From positions 620,001 through 684,000 of the forward strand of contig CP152408.1 of NCBI GenBank assembly GCA_038961845.1: 64,000 nucleotides of DNA. The letters run 5' to 3'. Below the pieces are notes generated by a model. The model was not told the origin of the DNA, made no database searches, and was given only the letters and a program-made list of their open reading frames with translations. This DNA comes from Xylophilus sp. GW821-FHT01B05 (GTDB taxonomy: Bacteria; Pseudomonadota; Gammaproteobacteria; Burkholderiales; Burkholderiaceae_C). Positions within the stretch are counted from its first letter, which is position 1. Every line of letters starts with the position of its first letter. The position numbers were made by a program, and so were the translations under genes. Below are positions 1 to 9,951 of this stretch, piece by piece.

Positions 1-974
1 AGCAGCGGCGCGGCGACCTGGAGCGCGAGCGCCTGGCGCGGCTGCGCCACACGCCGGCCATCACGCTCGACGGTGAGCGGGTGGAGCTGCTGGCCAACAT
101 CGAGATGCCCGAGGACGCTGAGGCCGCCGTCAAGGCCGGCGCCGCGGGCGTGGGGCTGTTTCGTAGCGAATTCCTGTTCATGGGCCGGCAGGGCCACCTG
201 CCTGACGAAGAAGAGCAGTACCAGGCCTATCGCAAGGCTGTGGAAGGCATGCAGGGCCTGCCGGTCACCATCCGCACCGTGGACATCGGCGCGGACAAGC
301 CGCTGGACGATACGCGGCGCGATGCCTCCCACCTCAATCCTGCGCTGGGCCTGCGCGCTATCCGCTGGAGCCTGGCCGATCCGGCCATGTTCCGCACCCA
401 GCTGCGCGCCATCCTGCGCGCCTCGGTGCACGGGCCGGTGCACATGATGATTCCCATGCTCGCGCATGGCAGCGAGATTCGCCACACGCTGGCCCTGATC
501 GACCATGCGCGCGCTGAGCTCGACAACACCGGCATCGCCTACGGCAACCCGCAGATCGGCGCCATGATCGAGATCCCGGCGGCGGCGCTCACGCTTCCGC
601 TGTTCCTGCGTTACTTCGACTTCCTGTCTATCGGCACCAATGACCTGATCCAGTACACGCTGGCGATCGACCGGGCCGATGAATCCGTGGCGCACCTGTA
701 TGACCCCTTGCATCCGGCGGTGCTGCGCCTGGTGGCAGACACCATCACCGAATGCCGGCGCCGTGGCAAGGGCGTGAGCATCTGCGGCGAGATGGCGGGC
801 GACATCAGCATGACGCGCTTGCTGCTGGGCCTGGGCCTGCGCAGCTTCTCCATGCACCCGGCGCAGATCCTGGCGGTCAAGCAAGAGGTGCTGCGCTCTG
901 ACACCGGCCGTCTCGCGCCCTGGGCGCAGCGCGTGGTGCAGGCCGAGGACCCGGCGGCCGCCATGGCTGGCTGA
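1..974 (+). CDS. ptsI: Phosphoenolpyruvate-protein phosphotransferase (PTS enzyme I), 3' part
   Basis: C-terminal PEP-binding TIM-barrel of enzyme I, open at the window edge (frame continues upstream of base 3). Enzyme I takes phosphate from PEP and passes it to HPr in the cytoplasm. Visible marks are GLFRSEFLFMGR, the DIGADKPL stretch, the PEP-utiliser signature DFLSIGTNDLIQYTLA, and CGEMAGD, which carries the conserved catalytic cysteine. The N-terminal HPr-binding and phosphohistidine domains lie outside the window. It converges on the SNF2 gene with only 13 bp between the stops. Betaproteobacteria often have a partial, regulatory PTS, so a sugar substrate cannot be inferred. Confidence 0.95.
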   Translation, partial: QRRGDLERERLARLRHTPAITLDGERVELLANIEMPEDAEAAVKAGAAGVGLFRSEFLFMGRQGHLPDEEEQYQAYRKAVEGMQGLPVTIRTVDIGADKPLDDTRRDASHLNPALGLRAIRWSLADPAMFRTQLRAILRASVHGPVHMMIPMLAHGSEIRHTLALIDHARAELDNTGIAYGNPQIGAMIEIPAAALTLPLFLRYFDFLSIGTNDLIQYTLAIDRADESVAHLYDPLHPAVLRLVADTITECRRRGKGVSICGEMAGDISMTRLLLGLGLRSFSMHPAQILAVKQEVLRSDTGRLAPWAQRVVQAEDPAAAMAG

Positions 975-987
975 GTCTGAGTCTGGC

Positions 988-3900
988 TCAGTCGCCCAGC
1001 GGCCGCAGCAGCTCGGCCACGTCGTTCTCGGTAAACAAGGGCTCGCGCCGCGCCACGGCGCCGCTGTAGAGGCTCTCGGCCAGCGCGGCCTTGCGCGCCT
1101 GCAGCGCCAGGATGCGCTCTTCTATCGTGCCCTCGGCCACCAGCTTGTAGACGAAGACCTGGCTGCGCTGGCCGATGCGGTGGGCGCGGCCGGTGGCTTG
1201 GTCTTCTACCGCCGGGTTCCACCAGGGGTCGTAGTGGATGACGGTATCGGCCTGCGGCAGGTTCAGGCCGGTGCCGCCGGCCTTCAGGCTGATCAGGAAC
1301 AGTGGCACCTCGCCCGAGGTGAAGCGTGCGATGGCACGGTCGCGCTGCTGCGTCTGGCCGGTGAGCTTGGTCCAGGCGATGTTGCGGGTTTTCAGCTCGT
1401 CCTCGATCAGGCCCAGCATGGTGGTGAACTGCGAGAACAGCAGCACCCGCCGGCCCTCGGCCAGCATCTCGGGCAGCAGCTCCATCAGCAGTTCGAGCTT
1501 GGCGGACTGGCGCAGGCGTTGCGCCGCCGGCACCGAGGACACCAGACGTGGGTCGCAGCAGACTTGGCGCAGCTTGAGCAATGCATCCAGCACCTGGATC
1601 TGCGACTTCGCCAGCCCCTTGTCCTGCAGCGACTGGCGCACCGCTTTTTCGGTGGTCAGGCGAATGGTTTCGTAGAGGTCGGCCTGCGCACCCTCCAGCG
1701 TGATGCTGGTGATGTTCTCCACCTTGGCGGGCAGCTCGTCGGCGACCTCGCTCTTGTTCCGCCGCAGCATGAAGGGCGTGATGCGGCGGCGCAATTGGTC
1801 CATGCGCTCGGGGTCGGCGTGCTTCTCGATTGGCGTGCGAAACAGCTCCTTGAAGCGCGTCTGGCTACCCAGAAAGCCCGGCATCAGGAAGTGGAACAGG
1901 CTCCACAACTCGCCCAGGTGGTTCTCCAGCGGCGTGCCGGACAGGCACAGGCGGTGCCGGGCGTCGAGCTCGGCCACCACCTGCGCTGCATGGGTGCTGG
2001 CGTTCTTGATGTTCTGCGCCTCGTCCAGCACCACCAGGTGCCAGGCCTGGGCCTGCCAGCGCGCGCGGTCGCGCTGCAGCAGGGAGTAGGGCGCAATCAC
2101 CAGGTCGCAGCGCGCCAGCGCGTCGGCCGCCGCATGCCGCTCCTTGCCGTGCCAGACCTGGGTGCGCAGCCCAGGCGCAAAGCGGGCGGCCTCGTGCCGC
2201 CAGTTGCCCAGCAGGCTCACAGGAGCCACGACGAGGCAGGGCCGGTCGAGCCGGCCAGCTTCTTTCTCGACCAGCATGTGGGCCAGGGTCTGCAAGGTCT
2301 TGCCCAGGCCCATGTCGTCGGCCAGGATGCCGGCCAGGCCATGCGTGCGCAAGAACTGCAGCCAGTCCAGGCCGCGATGTTGATAAGGCCGCAGCGTGGC
2401 CTGCAGGCCCGCGGGCAGCGGCACTTCGGGCAGGCGCTCATGGCCGCCGAGCTGGCGCAGCATCTCGCGCAATTGCGCCGCACCTTCCCACTGCGCACCT
2501 GCTCCTAGCGAGGCGCCCAGGCGCAACGCCTCCATGCGCGACAGCCGCAGCAGTTCGCCGTCCAGGTCGTGGTCGCCCACCAGGTCGAGCAAGGCCTGTA
2601 GCCAGGGGCGCAGCGGTGCGGACGGCAGGCGCACAAAGCCGCCGTCCTCGCGCGGGCGCCAGATCCATTCGGGCAGTTCGGCGCCGTCGGCCGTGGGGCG
2701 TAGCTGGTCCAGCAGCTCGGGCAGCCAGGGCAGCACGTTCTGGCGCCGGCCATCGATCTCGATGCCCAGCGATAGGTCGAACCAGGGCGAGATGCTGCCT
2801 TCTTCAGGCGCGTCGCCGTGCAGCTCCAGGTCTTCGCCCGTGGCAGCGGAGACCAGTCGCACGTCAAGCGCATCTGCATACTGGATGAAGCCCAGCAGGC
2901 GTTGGTCGATTTCCAGTGTGAAGCCAGCCTCGCGCAGCGGCGCATAGTCACGGTCGGCCCAGTCCAGCCAGGGCGATGGCCCGGCACTGGGCACCAGATG
3001 GTGCTGGCCCTGGCCGTCGTCGAGCAAGCCCAGGCGGTTCAGCGCCAGCCGCGCGCTTAGCTCGGTGGCCATGTGTCGTTGCAGCACTACCCGGCGCGCG
3101 CCTTGCTCCACCAGTACCCGGCCTTCATGGTGCGGCCAGTAGTGGCGCAGGCCGGCGTAGTCGAAGCGCAGCGTGGCGCGCAGCAAGCCGAGGCGGGCCG
3201 TGTCTTGCGGCGGCACAGGCTCCAGGAGCAGTCGCGGGACCGGGATGACATCCTGCAGCGTCTCCGGTGGCGTCACGGTGGGCGGCAGCGGCAGGCCGGC
3301 CAGGCGGCCCAGCAGCGCAGCCTGTTGGCGGGCGAAGGCGGATTGCGGGATCGGCGGCGCGTTCAGCAGCAGCGGCAGGTGCTGTTCGGCGACGCCGGGC
3401 GCTTCCGCCAGACCGCAGAGGCCGGCCGCAGTGTCCAGGTAGAACGGCGGTTGGCTGGTGAACAGGCGGGCCTCGGGTGTGTTCTCGGCAAGCTGCGGGC
3501 GCAGTGCCCACAGCGGCTCCGGGTCCGACGGCCGGGCGATCTCGCTCCATTGCCAGCAGATACTGCGCGGCGGGCCCCACTGCAATGCGTCACCACTGAT
3601 CTGCCCCTGCGAGTCGGCCATGAAGAGCCGGCCCGTGCCCGCCGCCAGTTGCAGCGCCAGCACGCCGGCGCGGCCCTGCAGCAGGCCCTGGAGCGTGCCG
3701 TAGCCCTGCTGCTCCAGCGAGGCGATCAGCCGCACGCATTCCTGGTCTTCGGCGGCCCCGACAGCCTGGCTGCCGCCGCTGTACGACTGGTAGTAAGGGG
3801 TTTTGACCTTGGTCCAGCCGCCACGGCGCAGCGGGTGCGCGCGGCCCCAGCCCAGCATCAGTAGCCGAGGCCCCTCACCCTCGCGTCCTCGACGCGGCCG

Positions 3901-4392
3901 TTCGGACAAAAGGTAGACATTCCGGTCTGCGGTGGGGGCGGGCGGTGGCGGTGTGGTGTCGGCTGCGCCGAACAGGTCCAGCCATTGGTCCACCTGACCC
4001 TGTGCCTGCGCCAGCACCTGGGCGGGCGATGGCGGCTGCTGCGGTGGCGGGGCTGTGGCGGCCGCCTGCTTCAGCACATTGCCTGATTTGTAGGCGGCCT
4101 TGAGCGTAAGCGCCACCGCATGCTTGCAGTTGTACCCGACCGGGCAGGTGCAAGAGCTATTGAACAGCAGGATGCGGCCGTTCTCGCCCACCTCCAGTTC
4201 CACGCTGGTCTCGTAGGGCAGGCGCTCGGTGCCGCGGACTTCACCCTCGATGTGCCACTCGCTGCTGCTGGCGGCGGTCAGTTCGTAGTCCAGCACCAAC
4301 TGGCCACGGTAGACCTCCAGCCCGCGTGTGTAGGTGCCTGACGAGACCCGCGTCTGCAGAGACTGCGGGTCCAGCAGGAGGGTCGCCGACAT
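988..4392 (-). CDS. SNF2/RapA-family DEAD/DEAH-box ATPase with SWIM zinc finger
   Basis: 1134 aa. An N-terminal SWIM zinc finger (CTC-x5-CKH, residues about 81-91) is followed by a long poorly conserved middle region. A C-terminal Swi2/Snf2 engine carries ADDMGLGKT (motif I), LDEAQ (motif II), LSGTPLEN (motif III) and GTGLNLPQADTVIHYDPWWNP with GRAHRIGQ (motifs V-VI). The family consists of dsDNA translocases; the bacterial role is usually unassigned. The start codon shares one base with the stop of lipA (TGATG), so it is probably translated coupled to lipA as the last gene of a leftward operon. The link to lipoate metabolism is positional only. Confidence 0.93.
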   Translation of the reverse strand: MSATLLLDPQSLQTRVSSGTYTRGLEVYRGQLVLDYELTAASSSEWHIEGEVRGTERLPYETSVELEVGENGRILLFNSSCTCPVGYNCKHAVALTLKAAYKSGNVLKQAAATAPPPQQPPSPAQVLAQAQGQVDQWLDLFGAADTTPPPPAPTADRNVYLLSERPRRGREGEGPRLLMLGWGRAHPLRRGGWTKVKTPYYQSYSGGSQAVGAAEDQECVRLIASLEQQGYGTLQGLLQGRAGVLALQLAAGTGRLFMADSQGQISGDALQWGPPRSICWQWSEIARPSDPEPLWALRPQLAENTPEARLFTSQPPFYLDTAAGLCGLAEAPGVAEQHLPLLLNAPPIPQSAFARQQAALLGRLAGLPLPPTVTPPETLQDVIPVPRLLLEPVPPQDTARLGLLRATLRFDYAGLRHYWPHHEGRVLVEQGARRVVLQRHMATELSARLALNRLGLLDDGQGQHHLVPSAGPSPWLDWADRDYAPLREAGFTLEIDQRLLGFIQYADALDVRLVSAATGEDLELHGDAPEEGSISPWFDLSLGIEIDGRRQNVLPWLPELLDQLRPTADGAELPEWIWRPREDGGFVRLPSAPLRPWLQALLDLVGDHDLDGELLRLSRMEALRLGASLGAGAQWEGAAQLREMLRQLGGHERLPEVPLPAGLQATLRPYQHRGLDWLQFLRTHGLAGILADDMGLGKTLQTLAHMLVEKEAGRLDRPCLVVAPVSLLGNWRHEAARFAPGLRTQVWHGKERHAAADALARCDLVIAPYSLLQRDRARWQAQAWHLVVLDEAQNIKNASTHAAQVVAELDARHRLCLSGTPLENHLGELWSLFHFLMPGFLGSQTRFKELFRTPIEKHADPERMDQLRRRITPFMLRRNKSEVADELPAKVENITSITLEGAQADLYETIRLTTEKAVRQSLQDKGLAKSQIQVLDALLKLRQVCCDPRLVSSVPAAQRLRQSAKLELLMELLPEMLAEGRRVLLFSQFTTMLGLIEDELKTRNIAWTKLTGQTQQRDRAIARFTSGEVPLFLISLKAGGTGLNLPQADTVIHYDPWWNPAVEDQATGRAHRIGQRSQVFVYKLVAEGTIEERILALQARKAALAESLYSGAVARREPLFTENDVAELLRPLGD

Positions 4393-5384
4393 CAGCCGGC
4401 GATCGGGTTCAGTACGTGTTCGGCCTGTTGGTCGGCGTGGTAGCTGGAGCGCACCATGGCGCCTACGGCAGCATGCGTGAAGCCCATCTTGTAGGCCTCT
4501 TCCTCGAACATCTTGAAGGTGTCCGGGTGCACGTAGCGGCGCACCGGCAGGTGGCTGGTGCTGGGCGACAGGTACTGGCCGATGGTCAGCATGTTGATGT
4601 CGTGTGCGCGCATGTCACGCATCACCTGCAGGATTTCTTCGTCGGTTTCGCCCAGGCCGACCATGATGCCGCTCTTGGTTGGCACGCTGGGGTGCAGGGC
4701 CTTGAACTTCTTCAGCAGGTTCAGGCTGAACTGGTAGTCGCTGCCCGGACGAGCTTCCTTGTACAGGCGTGGCGCGGTTTCCAGGTTGTGGTTCATCACG
4801 TCCGGCGGTGCGGCCTTGAGGATTTCCAGCGCGCGGTCATCGCGGCCGCGGAAGTCGGGCACCAAGATCTCGATCTGCGTCAGAGGCGACAGCTCGCGGA
4901 TGTTCTGGATGCATTCGACGAAGTGGCCGCTGCCGCCGTCGCGCAGGTCGTCGCGGTCCACGCTGGTGATCACCACGTACTTGAGGCGCAGCTTGGCAAT
5001 GGTGCGCGCCAGGTTCAGCGGCTCGTCCTTGTCGAGCGGGTCGGGCCGGCCATGGCCGACGTCGCAGAACGGGCAGCGCCGGGTGCACTTGTCACCCATG
5101 ATCATGAAGGTGGCCGTGCCCTTGCCAAAGCATTCGCCAATGTTGGGGCAGGAGGCTTCCTCGCACACCGTGTGCAGGTTGTTCTCGCGCAGGATCTGCT
5201 TGATCTCGTAGAAGCGCGTGGTCGGGCTGCCGGCCTTGACGCGGATCCAGTCGGGCTTCTTGAGCGTCTCGCCCTGCTCGACCTTGATCGGGATGCGCGC
5301 GAGCTTGGCCCCGGCCTTCTGTTTGGCCAGCGGGTTGTAGGTGGCGAGGCTCTGGGCTTCGCGGACGACTTCTGTGGTGCTCAT
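4392..5384 (-). CDS. lipA: Lipoyl synthase
   Basis: 330 aa radical-SAM enzyme that inserts two sulfurs into octanoyl chains on E2 and H proteins. The auxiliary cluster cysteines are in [12 protein letters not shown] and the radical-SAM CxxxCxxC is in CTRRCPFC (CxxxCxxC). [22 protein letters not shown] and [15 protein letters not shown] are typical of LipA. The frame is open a further 45 codons upstream, but that part runs into lipB and has no LipA similarity, so the ATG at 5384 ([11 protein letters not shown]) is chosen. It lies 28 bp after lipB, which makes the octanoyl substrate for LipA. Confidence 0.97.
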   Translation of the reverse strand: MSTTEVVREAQSLATYNPLAKQKAGAKLARIPIKVEQGETLKKPDWIRVKAGSPTTRFYEIKQILRENNLHTVCEEASCPNIGECFGKGTATFMIMGDKCTRRCPFCDVGHGRPDPLDKDEPLNLARTIAKLRLKYVVITSVDRDDLRDGGSGHFVECIQNIRELSPLTQIEILVPDFRGRDDRALEILKAAPPDVMNHNLETAPRLYKEARPGSDYQFSLNLLKKFKALHPSVPTKSGIMVGLGETDEEILQVMRDMRAHDINMLTIGQYLSPSTSHLPVRRYVHPDTFKMFEEEAYKMGFTHAAVGAMVRSSYHADQQAEHVLNPIAG

Positions 5385-5412
5385 GGCGCGGTTCCGGCGA
5401 GGGGGAGTGGGG

Positions 5413-6087
5413 TCAGGGCGCGAGGTAGATGCCGAGCTTCTGCCCCAGCACCAACGCGGCCTCATCCCAGGAGGCGGTAACGCCGATTGTAGAAAGGTCC
5501 ACCGTTTGCAGTCCGGCATAGCCGCAAGGGTTGATGCGCAGAAAGGGTTCCAGGTCCATCGCCACGTTCAAGGCCAGGCCGTGGTAACTGTAGTGCCGGC
5601 TCACCTTGATGCCTAGCGCGGCGATCTTGCCCAGGCCGTGAAATGGGTCGCCCGCAGGCATCGGGCCGGTGAGCGCCGCGTGCGAAAACGGGTCGTCCAG
5701 CCGCACGTAGATGCCAGGCGCACCCGTCACGCGGTGGCCGGTGACGCCAAAATGCGCCAGGGTGCGGATCACCGATTCTTCCAGGCGGTAGACGTATTCT
5801 TTGACGTAGTAGCCAGCGCGTCGCAGGTCCAGCAACGGGTAGGCCACCACCTGGCCGGGGCCGTGATAGGTCACCTGGCCGCCGCGGTTGGTGGTGACGA
5901 CGGGGATCGCGCCGGGGTTCAGCACATGGTCGGCCTTGCCGGCCAGGCCCTGGGTGAAGACCGGGTCGTGCTCGCAGATCCAGAGCGCATCGGCGGTCTC
6001 CGGTGTGCGCTGCGCGGTGAAGTCCTGCATGGCCGCATAGGTGGCGGCATAGTCCACGCGGCCGAGGTTCGAGGCCACAAGGCTCAT
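5413..6087 (-). CDS. lipB: Octanoyl-[ACP]:protein octanoyltransferase
   Basis: 224 aa. LipB moves octanoate from acyl carrier protein to the lipoyl domains of 2-oxoacid dehydrogenases and GcvH. The family signature is clear: [21 protein letters not shown], then the [23 protein letters not shown] block containing the acyl-accepting Lys region, and ITP-like NPCGYAGL near the end. The length is normal for LipB. It sits 16 bp after ybeD and 28 bp before lipA, the order standard in proteobacteria. Confidence 0.96.
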   Translation of the reverse strand: MSLVASNLGRVDYAATYAAMQDFTAQRTPETADALWICEHDPVFTQGLAGKADHVLNPGAIPVVTTNRGGQVTYHGPGQVVAYPLLDLRRAGYYVKEYVYRLEESVIRTLAHFGVTGHRVTGAPGIYVRLDDPFSHAALTGPMPAGDPFHGLGKIAALGIKVSRHYSYHGLALNVAMDLEPFLRINPCGYAGLQTVDLSTIGVTASWDEAALVLGQKLGIYLAP

Positions 6088-6103
6088 GCGGCAGCGCGTG
6101 TTG

Positions 6104-6400
6104 TCACAGCACGACCTTCACCATGGGGTGGGAGGACAGCGCGCGGTACAGGTTGTCGAGCTGCTCGCGGCTGGTGGCCGTCACGGTGATGGTGATGCCC
6201 AGGTAGTTGCCGGCCTTGCTGTCGCGCAGCTCGACGGTAGTGGCATCGAACTGCGGGTCGTACTGCTCGGCGATGGCTGTGATGGCATGCACCAGCCCAT
6301 CGACCTTGGTACCCATGACCTTGATCGGGAACAGCGAGGGGTATTCGATCAGCGAATCCTTGCGCGGATCGTTTTCGGGAGTGGTGGGCGTGGTGCTCAT
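6104..6400 (-). CDS. ybeD: YbeD family protein (DUF493)
   Basis: 98 aa small alpha/beta (ACT-like) protein. It reads [14 protein letters not shown], then [35 protein letters not shown], the usual YbeD beginning and end. The family is almost always next to lipB and is thought to be regulatory, but the biochemical role is not settled. Its ATG overlaps the stop of the upstream MBL-fold gene by 4 bp (ATGA), implying co-translation. The longer open frame upstream of 6400 is antisense-like sequence inside the MBL gene and is not used. Confidence 0.9.
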   Translation of the reverse strand: MSTTPTTPENDPRKDSLIEYPSLFPIKVMGTKVDGLVHAITAIAEQYDPQFDATTVELRDSKAGNYLGITITVTATSREQLDNLYRALSSHPMVKVVL

Positions 6401-7488
6401 GCAGTGTCCTTGGAGGGAGGGGGCGAAATGGTACGGCGTGGCAGTCTGCGCGTTTCGCCAATGGCCATGACCGAAAAATCCGCTTCGGTCAGTCCTTGTG
6501 CCGCGCGGGCGGTGGCCAGATCGCGCGGTGGCTGGTCCAGCGCCTCGTCGGTCAGGGCAAAGGTACCCCAGTGGATGCCGATGCTGCGCTTGGCGCCCAG
6601 GTCGTGGTGGATCTGTACGGCCTCGGGTGGGTCCACATGCTGTTCGCGCATGAACCAGCGGGGATCGTAGGCGCCAACGGGAATCAGCGCCGCATCGAAG
6701 CCACCGCCCTGCGCTGCGGCTTGTCGGGTTGCGAAGTGTGCGCGAATGTCTGCGAAGTCGGGCGAGTAGCCGGTATCGCCGGCAAAGAACAGGTGGAACT
6801 CCGGCGCCAGTACCGCGAAACCACCCCACAGCGTGGCAAGCCGATCGCGCAGGCCGCGGCCACTCCAGTGCTGGGCTGGCGTGAGGGTGATTTCTGCCGT
6901 GGCATTGCCGGCTTCTACCAGGTGTGTGTCCCACCAATCGAGTTCGACCGCGCCCGGGATCCCCTGGCGTGCCAGCCAGGGGCCGATTCCCAGCGGCACG
7001 ATGAACAAGGGCGGTCCGCCGGCCTGTGCGGCGAGGGCGCGAACCGAGGCCGTGTCGAGGTGGTCGTAGTGGTTGTGGCTGATCAGCACCAGGTCCACAT
7101 GCGGCAGCTGCGCCGCAGTCAAGGCGGGAGGCTGCAGGCGGCGTGGTCCGGCAAAGGAGAGGGGCGAGGCGCGCTTGGAGAACACCGGGTCCGTCAATAC
7201 CGTGAGGCCACGCGTGCCGACAGGCAACTGCGCCAGCATCGTAGAGTGGCCGATGAAGGTGAGAGCCGGCTGCATCGCCGCGCCGGCCTCGGCGTTGGCC
7301 CGCAAAAAGGCATGGTCGGGCACGACGGTGGGAGGTGCTTCCCGCGGGGCTTGTGGCAGCCCGGCGTGCCGTGCCTCGCGCTTCCAGCGCAGCACGTCGC
7401 GCAAATTAGGGGGCGTGAAATCGCCGTAGCGGTTCTGGAAGCCATCCGGGCGATGGTGTGGCTTGGCTGCGTCGTAGTAGGGGTTCAA
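6397..7488 (-). CDS. MBL-fold metallo-hydrolase (UlaG / NAPE-PLD-like)
   Basis: About 363 aa. It begins near NPYYDAAKPHHRPDGFQNRYGDF, a common N-terminus of this family, followed by FIGHSTMLAQL, the metal-binding HNHYDHLD, TPAQHWSGRG, FAGDTGYSPDF and GIHWGTFALTDE. This is the arrangement of the NAPE-PLD / L-ascorbate-6-phosphate lactonase branch of metallo-beta-lactamases; the substrate is unknown. The start is uncertain. A TTG at 7488 fits the conserved N-terminus, whereas a GTG at 7701 would add 71 codons with low third-position GC that overlap the likely atpI promoter. It overlaps ybeD by 4 bp, so it probably leads the lip operon. Confidence 0.85.
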   Translation of the reverse strand: MNPYYDAAKPHHRPDGFQNRYGDFTPPNLRDVLRWKREARHAGLPQAPREAPPTVVPDHAFLRANAEAGAAMQPALTFIGHSTMLAQLPVGTRGLTVLTDPVFSKRASPLSFAGPRRLQPPALTAAQLPHVDLVLISHNHYDHLDTASVRALAAQAGGPPLFIVPLGIGPWLARQGIPGAVELDWWDTHLVEAGNATAEITLTPAQHWSGRGLRDRLATLWGGFAVLAPEFHLFFAGDTGYSPDFADIRAHFATRQAAAQGGGFDAALIPVGAYDPRWFMREQHVDPPEAVQIHHDLGAKRSIGIHWGTFALTDEALDQPPRDLATARAAQGLTEADFSVMAIGETRRLPRRTISPPPSKDTA

Positions 7489-7661
7489 GTTCGGCTGTGC
7501 TGTGGTGGCGTCCGGGGCGGCATCGGGTGCCGATTCCCGGGCTGGAAACCCCTCGGCCGAGGGTTCTGCATGGCATTGTGGCGCGGCCCCGAAAAGGACC
7601 TTTGCGCGCAGCCTTCTCCCATAACCTGCCGGGTCATGGAAGAAGTGCCTGGGCTTATACC

Positions 7662-7667
7662 TATAAT
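7662..7667 (+). promoter_or_regulatory. Candidate -10 box for the atp operon
   Basis: A perfect TATAAT lies 49 bp before the atpI ATG in the MBL-atpI gap. I see no good TTGACA-type -35 at 16-18 bp. It is supported only by its exact match and by being the sole plausible place for a promoter ahead of this nine-gene operon. Confidence 0.4.
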
Positions 7668-7716
7668 CAATGGCTTTGCTGAATTTTGGAAACCGTAACA
7701 CAGGCTTCGCCAACAG

Positions 7717-8187
7717 ATGAAACCCGTGACTACAGATTCCGATATTGAGGCAGGCGAGCCCGAATTCAAGCCGCTGTCTGCCGAAGAGGCGCAGCAGCTG
7801 CGTGAGCGTCATCCGCAGGTATCGCCCTGGCGGGTGATCGGCGGGCAAGTGATCGTCGGTGTGCTGCTGTCCCTTGGGGTCTGGCTGGCCACCGGGCAGT
7901 CGCGCATGGCATGGTCAGCGGCCTGGGGGGCGCTGGCCGTGGTGGTGCCCGCCGCATTGTTTGCGCGCGGCATTACACGCCGGCGGGCTGCAGGGAATCC
8001 GGCGGCCGCGGTTGCCAGGTTTCTGGGATGGGAAATCGTCAAGATCGTACTGACTGTCGCCTTCGTGGCGGCAGCGCCCCGGGTGGTCCCGGGGCTCAGC
8101 TGGCTTGTGCTGCTGTTGGGCATGGTGTTGACGATGAAGGCGTACTGGATCGCACTGCTGGTGCGGTCAAAGCGCACAACTGGTTGA
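7717..8187 (+). CDS. atpI: ATP synthase assembly protein I
   Basis: 156 aa with a charged N-terminus of about 38 residues and four hydrophobic segments (VIGGQVIVGVLLSLGVWLA, AWGALAVVVPAALFA, VKIVLTVAFVAAA, LSWLVLLLGMVLTMKAYWIALL). This matches the AtpI/UncI family, which helps c-ring assembly or Mg2+ supply in the inner membrane. It is the first gene of the rightward atp operon and lies 42 bp before atpB. Sequence conservation in this family is low; the position is the main support. Confidence 0.85.
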   Translation: MKPVTTDSDIEAGEPEFKPLSAEEAQQLRERHPQVSPWRVIGGQVIVGVLLSLGVWLATGQSRMAWSAAWGALAVVVPAALFARGITRRRAAGNPAAAVARFLGWEIVKIVLTVAFVAAAPRVVPGLSWLVLLLGMVLTMKAYWIALLVRSKRTTG

Positions 8188-8229
8188 TGGATCGTTCATT
8201 GTCGAGAAGAGTTCAAGGAAATTACTGAG

Positions 8230-9126
8230 ATGGCCGCAGAAGGACACGCCCCGACCGCCAGTGAATACATCGTTCACCACCTGACGCACTGGCAGGTCAA
8301 CTGGGATCTTGAACCTGTGAAGCAGGTCAAGATCATCGATTTCAATGTGATCAACCTGGATTCGGTCCTCTACGCCGCTGTGCTGGGGGCCCTGGGCTGC
8401 TTCATTCTTTGGCTGGCCGCGCGCAAGGCCACCTCGGGCGTGCCCGGGCGCTTCCAGGCTGCCGTCGAGATGCTGGTCGAGATGGTGGACAACCAGGCCA
8501 AGGCCAACATCCACAACGCCCAGAGCCGCCGCTTCATTGCACCGCTGGCCCTGACCGTGTTCGTCTGGATCTTCATGCTCAACGCCATGGACATGCTGCC
8601 GGTCGACCTTCTGCCGCTGGTCTGGCAGGGCGCGCACAGCGCGGTTGGCAGCGATCCGCACCATGCCTACATGCGTGTCGTGCCGACCGCTGACTTGTCC
8701 ACCACACTGGGCCTGTCGACCTCCGTGCTGCTGTTGTGCCTGTTCTACAGCGTCAAGATCAAGGGCCTGGGCGGTTGGGCGCATGAGCTTGTGTCGGCCC
8801 CGTTCGGCACCAGCAAGAATCCGGTGTTTGCCGTGATCCTCGGCATCATCAATCTGCTGATGCAGATCATCGAGTACGTCGCCAAGACCGTGTCGCACGG
8901 CATGCGGTTGTTCGGCAACATGTATGCGGGTGAACTGGTCTTCATGCTGATCGCGCTCATGGGTGGCGCGGCGGCGGCGTCGTTGTCGGGGGTGTTGCTG
9001 CCTGTCGGGCACATCATCGCCGGTACGGTCTGGGCGATCTTCCACATTCTGGTGATCACGCTCCAGGCGTTCATTTTCATGATGCTGACCCTGATTTATC
9101 TGGGCCAGGCGCATGACGCCCACTAG
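8230..9126 (+). CDS. atpB: F0F1 ATP synthase subunit a
   Basis: 298 aa, about six membrane helices. It forms the proton half-channels next to the c-ring. The helix with the essential arginine is visible as HGMRLFGNMYAGELVFML, and the last helix ends LVITLQAFIFMMLTLIYLGQAHD. The N-terminus (ASEYIVHHLTHWQV) is typical of proteobacterial subunit a. A GAG-type ribosome site (ggaaattactgag) precedes the ATG. Confidence 0.97.
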   Translation: MAAEGHAPTASEYIVHHLTHWQVNWDLEPVKQVKIIDFNVINLDSVLYAAVLGALGCFILWLAARKATSGVPGRFQAAVEMLVEMVDNQAKANIHNAQSRRFIAPLALTVFVWIFMLNAMDMLPVDLLPLVWQGAHSAVGSDPHHAYMRVVPTADLSTTLGLSTSVLLLCLFYSVKIKGLGGWAHELVSAPFGTSKNPVFAVILGIINLLMQIIEYVAKTVSHGMRLFGNMYAGELVFMLIALMGGAAAASLSGVLLPVGHIIAGTVWAIFHILVITLQAFIFMMLTLIYLGQAHDAH

Positions 9127-9136
9127 TTCTCGCTAG

Positions 9137-9433
<297 letters not shown>

Positions 9434-9469
9434 TTCCCGACCAACGCCCCCTTTTAGAAAGGTGTTGCC

Positions 9470-9940
9470 GTGAGTATCAACGCGACCCTGTTCGTTCAGG
9501 CGATCGTCTTCTTGATCCTCGTGCTGTTCACGATGAAGTTCGTGTGGCCGCCGATCGCGAAGGCGCTTGACGAACGAGCCCAGAAAATCGCCGATGGCCT
9601 CGCTGCCGCCGACCGTGCCAAGTCCGAATTGACCGCTGCCAACCAGCGCGTCGAAAAGGAACTGGCCGATACGCGCAACGAGACCACGCAGCGCCTGGCT
9701 GATGCCGAGCGCCGCGCCCAGGCCATCATCGAAGAAGCCAAGGCCCGTGCCAGCGAGGAAGGCAGCAAGATCGTTGCAGCCGCCCGCGCTGAAGCTGACC
9801 AGCAAACCGTCCGTGCACGTGAAGCCTTGCGTGCAGAGGTGGCAGCGCTGGCTGTGAAGGGCGCCGAGCAGATCCTGCGTAAGGAAGTCGACGCCGGCGT
9901 TCACGCCGACCTGCTGTCGCGCCTGAAGACCGAGCTGTAA
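9470..9940 (+). CDS. atpF: F0F1 ATP synthase subunit b
   Basis: 156 aa peripheral stalk. One N-terminal membrane helix ([22 protein letters not shown]) is followed by a long charged, alanine-rich helix ([21 protein letters not shown] and on) that pairs as a right-handed coiled coil with a second b subunit. Translation starts at GTG (9470) with an AGAAAGGTG ribosome site 5-13 bases upstream; no ATG is available at the conserved N-terminus. Confidence 0.97.
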   Translation: MSINATLFVQAIVFLILVLFTMKFVWPPIAKALDERAQKIADGLAAADRAKSELTAANQRVEKELADTRNETTQRLADAERRAQAIIEEAKARASEEGSKIVAAARAEADQQTVRAREALRAEVAALAVKGAEQILRKEVDAGVHADLLSRLKTEL

Positions 9941-9951
9941 GGGGACCGACC

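Noticed and set aside
7489..7701. GTG at 7701 as start of the MBL-fold gene
   Set aside because: The added 71 codons have about 50-60 percent GC at third positions versus much higher inside the gene, lack similarity, and cross the likely atpI promoter.
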